A stretch of DNA of 64,000 nucleotides from assembly GCA_964538455.1 (NCBI GenBank), contig CAZIDZ010000005.1, forward strand, positions 50,368 through 114,367. Direction: 5' to 3'. Origin of the DNA: JAZDLX01 sp964538455. GTDB taxonomy: Bacteria; Electryoneota; Electryoneia; Electryoneales; Electryoneaceae. Made by a program: the position numbers and the translations under genes. The notes below the pieces were generated by a model. The model was not told where the DNA came from. It ran no database searches and worked only from the letters and a program-made list of their open reading frames with translations. Position 1 is the stretch's first letter; every line of letters begins with the position of its first letter. Positions 20,501 to 26,530 of this stretch are shown piece after piece.

Positions 20501-20612
20501 ACCAAGCGAACGTGGCTGTGAATGGAATACGGTCGACAACGACGTCGCGCTCGATGTCCGGTAGCAGGTCTTGGATGCGCTGCAACGGACTCGATGTAGA
20601 GGAGGTAGGCAT
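17511..20612 (-). CDS. GH38 alpha-mannosidase
   Basis: A 1033-residue class II alpha-mannosidase, about the usual length. The N-terminal 240 residues form the beta domain typical of the longer bacterial/cytosolic members. The zinc-binding motif GHAHLDTAW (253-261; His254/256 and Asp258) and the nucleophile region WLPDCFGFPASLPQ (Asp368) are intact. C-terminal beta-sandwich domains follow. No signal peptide, so cytoplasmic. GGAG sits 8 bases before the start on the minus strand. It is expected to hydrolyse alpha-linked mannose from imported oligosaccharides, complementing the GH2 beta-mannosidase at 13496, with which it converges. It overlaps the downstream PpiC-type lipoprotein gene. Confidence 0.93.
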   Translation of the reverse strand: MPTSSTSSPLQRIQDLLPDIERDVVVDRIPFTATFAWSEDEVPFGEHRSLDYHPIHEGDRWLKPGARVWFHLSGTVPGKWAGRTVAAKLDVGGEGLVLDSRGHPLQGITDRSVFDTSFFRDTVRLYVDCDGGEKVELWIEAGASGFFGETFEPNPPPGTTPARNSRLGIAHSLQLVCIDRDADGLLQDFRVLLGLARGLPPESAQRARLLSALNDAADIYAGERSHILQARERLAPELKRPADSAAATAIAIGHAHLDTAWLWTYAETRRKVHRTFVTQMRLLAEYPEYVFGASQPQQYAWLIDRDPALFEQIKEAVRDGRWEMLGATWVETDCNLPSGESLVRQLLHGKNFMRDVFGVDVRVLWLPDCFGFPASLPQIMLRAGVDTFLTQKLSWNQVNRFPYSSFRWSGIDGSTVLAHFPPEENYCSTFDSDGMIKAENSYKEKNILGEFIVPFGAGDGGGGPREDYLERALRLQNLEGSPRVQFGRVDAFFERLNQHAQELPLWGGELYLEAHRGTLTSQARIKQYNRRLEFLLAEVENLWSLLPLASYPRDKLDNMWKRLLLNQFHDVLPGSSIGAVYEDVLDDYRKLQDEAESLIGQAAKYYMQPDEQAFTFFNPNPFEFTGLVPLPDDIHGLSTELEAREPVTIEDTAEGTVAEIAIPAHSFVTVRKTGPRETATGRSPAPANPLILENEFARFEFDKKGRLLNGEDYRHRGAFLADGSCANTLTLYDDLPHEWDAWEIDPSYREAIIERLAAHRWERTHTGRLRNTLRFHYAFGNSTFVQSVTLDSTRPLLVFDTEVEWHEDHRMLRAAFPTNVQTDRAACDIQFGFLYRSTVPSTTWEQAKFEVAAHKYVDLSDGQRGVALINDGRYGHSIHGNTLDLNLLRSPRYPDPGCDRGSHHFRYAIYTHAGSVEDSDLVAVATVFNNPPRLFAGLRLNQASTPVWLESSGIALETMKAAEKEDCRILRMVEYRGKKSVGRLRTDRPARIAFTNLMEWETGEIQEVGDGFDLELKPFEIRTCKLWMDDNDA

Positions 20613-20751
20613 CGCTGTCTCCGCGTCGGATCTCTCGGTAGCCGGAAGCGTTTTGGGAAAGGTACTGCAAAGGAATGTGCTTCTCTCGGGCTCAGTGGAG
20701 TGGTTGTGTTCATTTCAGGGGAGTCTCTGTCACGGCGGCTTGGCGTAAGTG

Positions 20752-20784
20752 AAAAGCCGCATCGATCCGTAGGTGCGATGCGGC
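20752..20784 (-). terminator. Intrinsic terminator of the DUF4874/DUF4832 gene
   Basis: On the minus strand GCCGCATCG (20784-20776) pairs with CGATGCGGC (20764-20756) and is followed by TTTTC (20755-20751). It lies about 40 bases past the stop of the gene at 20823-22529, which separates that gene from the GH38 unit. The rest of 20613-20822 shows nothing else recognisable. Confidence 0.8.
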
Positions 20785-20822
20785 CGGTTTGCTCCGCCAA
20801 ATCAACAAAACACAGGTGGAGA

Positions 20823-22529
20823 CTATTTGACGAGCACTACACGCCGCGTGTCCATCGCCCCGTCGGCGCGCAATCGGACGATGTAGGTGCCGGTGGCGTA
20901 ACCGCGGGCGATCCAGGTCGCGGAATACTCCCCGGGGCTGAGCGCACGGTCGAGAAGGGTCGCCACTTTTTCGCCGAGCAGATTGTACACTTCGAGCAGA
21001 ACCGGCGCCCGTTTGTCCAGCGTGAACTTAATCTCCGTCATTGGATTGAACGGATTCGGATAGATGTTGCTGATCTCGGTTCTCGAGGGAAGCGCCGGTC
21101 GCGGAAGGGACGCGCTGTTGGAGGGCACCACGACAGAGAACCAATCGCTCCCCGTATAGGGTGTTGTGCACGCGCCAGGCGTGACGACCAGCGTATCCTG
21201 CAGCCTGTTGTACCCCGTGGTGTCTTCCCACACGCCTGCATTGGCCAGGCGGATGGCGTACTCCCAACGATCATGCAAGCGAGGTTCGGGGTCCGGGAGC
21301 GAGAGAAAAACTTCGTAGGCCCCCGGTGGCATGTCTGATGGCAATCCGCCCTCGACGGCAACCGCCGTCGTGTCGCCGCTCGCCCAGAAGCGAGGATCCT
21401 CGTGTGTCAGCAGGCCATATCGCTTCCCAGTGGCCGTGTTGCGCAGAATCACTTCGAGGTTGCGCGGGTTGTAGGGATTCGCAAATCCCTGGTTCTCGAC
21501 GCGAAAATGGAGCCCGAAGGTTCCCCCGGGCGCGCTGCTGTCCGGGAGCATGGCGTCGAGCAGACGGAAACGGTAGCCGAGTCTCCTCTTGATTTCATCC
21601 ATGCAGCCGTTGGATTCCCAACCACTCAGCACGGTAGGGTGATAATCCTTGTTCAACAGCGACCAATGGATGTAGGCCATATCGCTGAGCGCGTTTGCAC
21701 ACCCGGTGTAGGAACTCGTGCCGCAGGTCTCTCCGCCTTGCGGAACGAACTGATTGTCCTGGTGCAGGTACGCCCTGTCCTGGGCGACGGTGAATCCTTG
21801 TGTGCCGTAGGTTCCCGAATCCGTGCCATCGCGAAGGAAACAGTCGTTGTGCGCACCGGTGCGCGCACGGAAGCTGCCGCTGAAGGCCGAATCCGCGGTC
21901 AAGGGGTCGTTGTTGTTGAATATCGCCCGCTTGTATCCGGGAGTGCGGACCACGACGCAGCGGTTCGCAGGGAGTGCGTCAAGCAGGGCGAAAAGAACCG
22001 TCCGCCTGTCATCGGTGTTGTTCAAGTGGTTTGTCGAGTAGTACCACTCCCCCCAGGCACCGATGAATCCCGCTTCTACATAGGCTATCACATCCGAATT
22101 TTCCTGGAGAATCGGTTCCAACTGGCCGATGTGCTGCAGGACGCGGCTGAGCGGAGCGTCCTCGCCATTCTGCTGTTCGGTGTAAGAGAATCGCAAAACG
22201 ACTTTGCCGCCGCCGATCCGGGCGTTTTCCAAATCCTCCCGCACGCGATTCAACGTCGATTCGTCAATCAACGTGTCCCTGAAGGTCCCCAGCACGACAA
22301 TACGCTGTATCACCGTAATGGCATAATTCTCGCGAAGGCTCACCGGGAGGTTTGAACCGATTCCAGTGGCCCGCTGGGTGGAGAAGCCACGTTCTGGATT
22401 GGCGAAGATTGTTGTGTCTTCGGTGAAGGTCACTGTGGTTGAATCACAGGCCGCAATCGCTGCTTGAAATCCGGTGAATGCCAGGATAAGGGGGATCAAC
22501 AGGAACACCTTGCCAACCGTTCGTGCCAT
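20823..22529 (-). CDS. Secreted DUF4874/DUF4832 protein with C-terminal sorting domain
   Basis: A 568-residue exported protein. The start at 22529 (CACATG, with GAGG about 10 bases upstream) gives a signal peptide of about 26 residues. The N-terminal half matches the DUF4874 pattern (NPERGF, VVLRFSYTE, YVEAGFIGAWGEWY), a TIM-barrel-like fold often found beside DUF4832 in secreted Bacteroidetes/FCB proteins of presumed glycoside-hydrolase type. The middle (about 220-450) fits DUF4832, and about 480-568 is a sorting domain with IYPNPFNPMTEIKF ending RRVVLVK. GEWYYS after GAWGEWY supplies a plausible catalytic glutamate, but this is inference. It has its own terminator and faces the regulatory intergenic region 22530-23196. 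Confidence 0.82.
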   Translation of the reverse strand: MARTVGKVFLLIPLILAFTGFQAAIAACDSTTVTFTEDTTIFANPERGFSTQRATGIGSNLPVSLRENYAITVIQRIVVLGTFRDTLIDESTLNRVREDLENARIGGGKVVLRFSYTEQQNGEDAPLSRVLQHIGQLEPILQENSDVIAYVEAGFIGAWGEWYYSTNHLNNTDDRRTVLFALLDALPANRCVVVRTPGYKRAIFNNNDPLTADSAFSGSFRARTGAHNDCFLRDGTDSGTYGTQGFTVAQDRAYLHQDNQFVPQGGETCGTSSYTGCANALSDMAYIHWSLLNKDYHPTVLSGWESNGCMDEIKRRLGYRFRLLDAMLPDSSAPGGTFGLHFRVENQGFANPYNPRNLEVILRNTATGKRYGLLTHEDPRFWASGDTTAVAVEGGLPSDMPPGAYEVFLSLPDPEPRLHDRWEYAIRLANAGVWEDTTGYNRLQDTLVVTPGACTTPYTGSDWFSVVVPSNSASLPRPALPSRTEISNIYPNPFNPMTEIKFTLDKRAPVLLEVYNLLGEKVATLLDRALSPGEYSATWIARGYATGTYIVRLRADGAMDTRRVVLVK

Positions 22530-22665
22530 GTGAGAATTGCCTCGTGGATGACCGTTAGCGGGCCTATCGTCCGCGCTAATCGTAAGAATCTGGGGAGCGG
22601 GAGGGGTCGATTGCAAGAGGGAAGGAGCGTGCCGAGTAGAAACGCTGAAAACCCAGTCAGCTTAT

Positions 22666-22679
22666 TGTAAACGCTTTAA
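22666..22679. promoter_or_regulatory. LacI-family-type operator candidate
   Basis: TGTAAACGCTTTAA matches the TGWAARCGYTWNCW consensus of LacI/CcpA-family regulators at all but one position, with the central CG of a near-palindrome. It lies 137 bases upstream of the start at 22529 on the minus strand and about 520 bases before the gene at 23197. No LacI-family gene is in the window; the only sugar regulator here is the ROK protein at 31386, which normally recognises a different motif. Confidence 0.4.
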
Positions 22680-23044
22680 AAAGTTTGTGCCGATCTTCTC
22701 TGCTGGAAGAGCCGTATATTTTATTAATATCTCACTGTTATTATAGGAAATAAAATGTGAGCTTCAGGCAAAACGCCACTAACATTTTCGTGCTCATCGG
22801 GCTCTCCGAGCAATTGGTTTAAAAAATCGCGCAATTTCTTTTTAAACGATAAAAAGATGGTTGTCTTTTTTAAGAATCGTTATTAGGTTCCTGTCTGGAA
22901 ACGGGATTTCTCCGATGGACTCCGTCGACGTGTGAATCGGGGAGGGGATTAACAGATGACGGGTGGGAAGCCTCATCCTGAAACGCTGGTCGCCGGAAAG
23001 CGTGTTTTCAGTTCTCCCTTGATTACTGGCTGTTTTGGTGCCGT

Positions 23045-23139
23045 TCCTGACTACTCGGGTGGCGCGAGAGTCTCCGTCAGGACCCGTAGATGACATTTCA
23101 ACCCGCGATTCGGACATCGATCTGAGGAGCGGGTTTTTC
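23045..23139 (+). terminator. Stem-loops ending in a terminator-like hairpin in the leader of the gene at 23197
   Basis: TCCTGAC (23045-23051) pairs with GTCAGGA (23076-23082). Then AACCCGC (23100-23106) pairs with GCGGGTT (23129-23135) and runs into TTT. The second hairpin has the form of an intrinsic terminator but stands only about 60 bases before the next gene with no gene ending before it, as an attenuator would. The 22-base loop of the second hairpin is long, which lowers confidence. Confidence 0.35.
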
Positions 23140-23196
23140 ATTGCTTTGAAGATGCAACAGAAACCCGATGATGGGACATAACGATGGAGGAGAGGC

Positions 23197-24894
23197 ATGC
23201 GTAAGGTTATCGGTTTTTTATTGATGGCGATGCTCGCCACAGGGGCCGCCTGGGCGAATCCCATCACCATCGATGGCGATTTTCTCGACTGGGATGGGAT
23301 AGCCGCAGCGGACGTCGGCAACGTGGCCGAGGAGCTGGGGGATATGCCCACCGGTCCGGAATTCGACATCCAGGATTTCTACATCACTCATGACACCTCG
23401 TTCGTGTACGTGCGGATCGACATCGATCCGTCTGCTACATACGAGGACGGATTCCTTAATTACACCAATGCAGCAGTCTACGAGCTCTGGTTCGGCACCG
23501 ACCTCCGTGACACGGTGGGACTCGGCTGGGGCGGCTTCTGGACGTTTGCCCCGGATTACCGGATCGACATGGGACCTGCGATTGACCCGACTGTGGCTGC
23601 CTCGCAGGTTACGGTGTACCGCTACGCTTCCGATTTTGACGGCTCGGAGGAACTCTATGACTCCGTGGCTGTTGCGGATATCGCGGTGACCGACAACAAG
23701 CTGGAAATCGCGGTGCCCCGGAGTGCGATCGCCAACACGCCGTACGGCGGCTGGCTCTTCCCGATGTGCTATTACGTCGGTGACGAGATCTGGGACAACG
23801 AGGAATACTTCCCGAACGGTGCCGCTGAAGACGGCACACCTTATTATGCGCTCGCCTACATTCCGGGTGCCAACGAGACGATGGACGTTGTCGTCGGTGG
23901 TGGCGACTGGCGCATGGATGACATCTCCATTGACGGCGACATGCTCGACTGGGATGCGATTCCTCTCGCAACGACTGGATTGATCGCGGAGACGACGGGC
24001 GACAGCCCCTCGGGACCCGAGGCGGATCTGTACGCGATGAAATTGGCCAGCGACTCCACCTATTTCTACGGCTACCTGGCGATCGATCCCGCTGCCACGT
24101 TCACCGATGCGTACCTCAACTACACGAACCCGCCGGTGCTCGAGATGTACTTCGATGCGAGCCTCGGGGATACCACGGGCTTGACCTGGGGATGGTGGCC
24201 GTTCAGCGTCAACTTCATCACCGAACTCTACGAGGCGACGAACTCAACAGCCCCGGCGGATACCGCAACGGTGTACAATTACGTCAGTGCCCAGAGCCCT
24301 GCCGCCGCGGAGTGGGGTGACAACTTCCAGAACGTCGGCAACGCGATGGTTGCGGTAAACGGTGATGACAACGCACTTGAGTTCGCTATCCCGTGGGACA
24401 TTCTTAACGTCGGCAATGTTTTCGGCGTCGTTGTCAGCTCCCTGAACGACTATGTCTGGGGAAGCGAAGACTTCATCCCGAACGACTGGAACAATACGGG
24501 TGGTCCGGCATACCAGCTGACTTATAGCCGCGTTGACGGTGCATCGGTGACCTACCGGATTGCCGACCCGAACGCCGGTTCTGTGGGTCATGAACCGATT
24601 GCGGGGCAGTTGCCGAAGGGTTACACCATCGTCAATACCTTCCCGAATCCGTTCAACAGCACAACGCGCATCACCTACCAGGTGCCCGCAACGGGTCATG
24701 TGGAGGTGGCCGTGTACGATGTGATGGGCCGGATCATTGCCACGCTGCAGAATGGCGTCCTGCCGGCGGGAACTCACCGCACAATCTGGAATGGCCAGGA
24801 CCTCTCCGGTCATGCTGTTTCGTCAGGTGTCTATTTCGTGAAAGTCGGCGGTGAGTACGGTCGCGCCGTCGCACGTATGGTGTATGTAAAGTAG
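23197..24894 (+). CDS. Secreted protein with two DOMON/CBM9-like domains and a sorting domain
   Basis: 565 residues behind ATGGAGGAG-type ribosome site (23183-23192). Signal peptide 1-20 (ending AWA). Two copies of a beta-sandwich follow, beginning ITIDGDFLDWDGI (about residue 23) and ISIDGDMLDWDAI (about 242). They share an internal SYFYG/ID.SATY.D..LNYTN pattern. This IDGxxxDW opening is typical of CBM9/DOMON-like carbohydrate-binding domains. About 480-565 is the sorting domain (FPNPFNSTTRITYQV, ending ARMVYVK). No catalytic residues are evident. It opens the long + strand gene run and is probably a surface or released glycan-binding protein. Confidence 0.85.
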   Translation: MRKVIGFLLMAMLATGAAWANPITIDGDFLDWDGIAAADVGNVAEELGDMPTGPEFDIQDFYITHDTSFVYVRIDIDPSATYEDGFLNYTNAAVYELWFGTDLRDTVGLGWGGFWTFAPDYRIDMGPAIDPTVAASQVTVYRYASDFDGSEELYDSVAVADIAVTDNKLEIAVPRSAIANTPYGGWLFPMCYYVGDEIWDNEEYFPNGAAEDGTPYYALAYIPGANETMDVVVGGGDWRMDDISIDGDMLDWDAIPLATTGLIAETTGDSPSGPEADLYAMKLASDSTYFYGYLAIDPAATFTDAYLNYTNPPVLEMYFDASLGDTTGLTWGWWPFSVNFITELYEATNSTAPADTATVYNYVSAQSPAAAEWGDNFQNVGNAMVAVNGDDNALEFAIPWDILNVGNVFGVVVSSLNDYVWGSEDFIPNDWNNTGGPAYQLTYSRVDGASVTYRIADPNAGSVGHEPIAGQLPKGYTIVNTFPNPFNSTTRITYQVPATGHVEVAVYDVMGRIIATLQNGVLPAGTHRTIWNGQDLSGHAVSSGVYFVKVGGEYGRAVARMVYVK

Positions 24895-24923
24895 TATCCA
24901 ACGCGTTACTCCTTATGAAGCTT

Positions 24924-24969
24924 CCACTCCCCCGCGCCTGCGGCTGATTGCAGGTGCGGGGACGAGTGG
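24924..24969 (+). other. Extended hairpin between the DOMON-like gene and the propeller lipoprotein
   Basis: CCACTC (24924-24929) pairs with GAGTGG (24964-24969), and inside it CCCCGCGCCTGC (24930-24941) pairs with GCAGGTGCGGGG (24950-24961) with one G-T pair, giving about 18 pairs with an 8-base loop. No T-run follows. It may terminate or attenuate transcription between 24894 and 25076, or protect an mRNA 3' end. Confidence 0.5.
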
Positions 24970-25075
24970 GAGGGTGGACGCGATCTGCGGGGCGCACGGA
25001 AAGGCGCGCAACCGTTCCTGGCCCTTGTTTAAAGGCTCGTTGTGAGCCTTGACCGGCACCTGATGGAGGCTGACC

Positions 25076-26530
25076 ATGCGGACGCGCGGTGCAGTGATGA
25101 TAGTGTTGGCGCTGGTGGTGATCGCCGGATGCAACCCCTTGCCCGATAGAAGTCCCGTAGGACCTGTGGAAATTCAACGGCCGGATTTTTTAGGTGTGAT
25201 ACAGCCGGCATCAGGAGAAATTGAGGTGCCGCTGAACAGCAACGTTGTCTTTGCGTTCAGTGAACCGGTCGATGCCGCAACGGCGAACGGCGCTCTCGCT
25301 ATTTCCTTCTTGGATCAGTATGCGGTAGGGACTTTCAAGAACACTGGATCGTCGATCATCGATTCCACGGTGTCGGATACGGTGAACGGCGAGCCGGTGT
25401 ACACCTACACCTATGAACATTACCTGACCTTCACACCGGCCGAGAACTATCACGCTTCGGCACTCTACTCGGTGCACGTAACCGGCAGCATCAAGGATCT
25501 GCACGGCAACTCCCTCTCCATTGACCCCGAGTATGGTGATTCCACCTGGTTTTTCACTACGGGCGATTATGCCGAGGGAGGGTGGTACAAAACCTATGTC
25601 GTAGAACAAATCACCGGGGAACTGCTGGACTTCGACACCCCGGATACGGCAGTCAGCCGGATTTCGGGTCTCGAATCACCCCGGGATGTCGTGATCAGCG
25701 ATGATGGGCAGTACGTGGTTGTTTCCAATAAGGTGACAAATGGTTATGTCAGCGTCTTTGACCGTACCCTCTCGAGCCAAACGAACGTGTCAGTGGGTGT
25801 TGGGCCCGAATTCATGGCGACCACCGGCGGGTACGCGTTTGTCGTAAACACGTCTTCAAATACGATATCGACGATCACCCTTAGCTCAGCCACGGAGTCC
25901 AGCACTCTTTCCTTCGACGATGGGTTCGATCCAGGTATTTTGCAGGTGGATGAGCAGGGGAGTCGATTGGTAGTCGCGTCCGCCGCGAGCGGTGCGCCTG
26001 AAATCCTGAAGGTTCTGGATATCGGCAGCGGCGGGGTTCTTACCGAATCGTCGACGATTGATTTTTCGGCGGACACGACGATGGACCGCGCCGCATCGGG
26101 ACTCGCAGTGTACGGTGACGAGGCGTTTGTTCAGGAAGACCTGTCCTCGAAAATCCATGTTATCGACCTGTTGAGCGGGACCTACGAGGAAACCTTCAGC
26201 GTTTTCCTCACCGAAATTGCCGATGGCGATACGACTGTTTCCGGAGACCGCTCCCGTGGCATGGTTGCGCGCGAGGGTACGGCCTATATGTGGAGTCTCG
26301 AAGGAATTCTCTTCCAGATTGATCTCCCGAGCCGTTCACTGATTCAGTACAAAACGCTCTCGTCTCGGCCGCGGGACATTGCATTCACACCGGAGGGCGA
26401 TCTGCTGTACATCGCTCTTGATTCGGAGGATATGGTAGCGGTTTATGAACCTGACTATCTGACTAAACTCGCGGAAGCGCCGGCAACATCTGGTTCCCGC
26501 GCAATCGCGGTGGGGAGGGTGAAAGGATGA
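25076..26530 (+). CDS. Lipoprotein with Ig-like domain and YncE-like beta-propeller
   Basis: 484 residues with GGAGG 11 bases upstream. The signal ends in lipobox VIAGC (Cys19). About 38-160 is a bacterial Ig-like (Big_5) domain (PASGEIEVPLNSNVVFAFSE; YTYEHYLTFTPAENY). About 175-484 consists of repeated 40-residue blades (RDVVISDDGQYVVVSN; RDIAFTPEGDLLYIALD) like YncE/surface-layer propellers. It overlaps the alpha-galactosidase gene by four bases (ATGA), so both lipoproteins are made together. Possible role: surface scaffold or binding partner of that enzyme; no ligand can be named. Confidence 0.8.
   Translation: MRTRGAVMIVLALVVIAGCNPLPDRSPVGPVEIQRPDFLGVIQPASGEIEVPLNSNVVFAFSEPVDAATANGALAISFLDQYAVGTFKNTGSSIIDSTVSDTVNGEPVYTYTYEHYLTFTPAENYHASALYSVHVTGSIKDLHGNSLSIDPEYGDSTWFFTTGDYAEGGWYKTYVVEQITGELLDFDTPDTAVSRISGLESPRDVVISDDGQYVVVSNKVTNGYVSVFDRTLSSQTNVSVGVGPEFMATTGGYAFVVNTSSNTISTITLSSATESSTLSFDDGFDPGILQVDEQGSRLVVASAASGAPEILKVLDIGSGGVLTESSTIDFSADTTMDRAASGLAVYGDEAFVQEDLSSKIHVIDLLSGTYEETFSVFLTEIADGDTTVSGDRSRGMVAREGTAYMWSLEGILFQIDLPSRSLIQYKTLSSRPRDIAFTPEGDLLYIALDSEDMVAVYEPDYLTKLAEAPATSGSRAIAVGRVKG

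Larger units (their letters stand above)
22530..23196. other. 667-bp divergent intergenic region
   Basis: No convincing gene. From 22660 to 22870 it is much more AT-rich than its surroundings and holds a LacI-type operator match (22666-22679) and an inverted repeat GTTTAAAAA/TTTTTAAAC (22817-22825 and 22839-22847). From 22880 to 23140 it is GC-rich and contains stem-forming segments ending in a terminator-like hairpin. It separates the divergent secreted-protein genes at 22529 (minus) and 23197 (plus), so it probably carries promoters for both. Confidence 0.6.

Noticed and set aside
20666..20681. Sigma-54-like match on the minus strand upstream of the GH38 gene
   Set aside because: GCAC and TTGCA are present, but the spacing between them is one base too long and the -24 GG is not intact; spacing is the strictest feature of these promoters.
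23027..23042. Sigma-54-like match upstream of the DOMON-like gene (TGGCTGTTTTGGTGCC)
   Set aside because: GG-N10-GC spacing is correct, but the -12 element is GTGC rather than TTGC and there is no neighbouring context linking the gene to sigma-54; kept only as a weak possibility.
22842..23369. 175-codon minus-strand frame across the divergent intergenic region
   Set aside because: It overlaps the signal-peptide end of the gene at 23197 and the leader hairpins, has a Ser/Pro-rich composition without domain pattern, and lacks a ribosome site.
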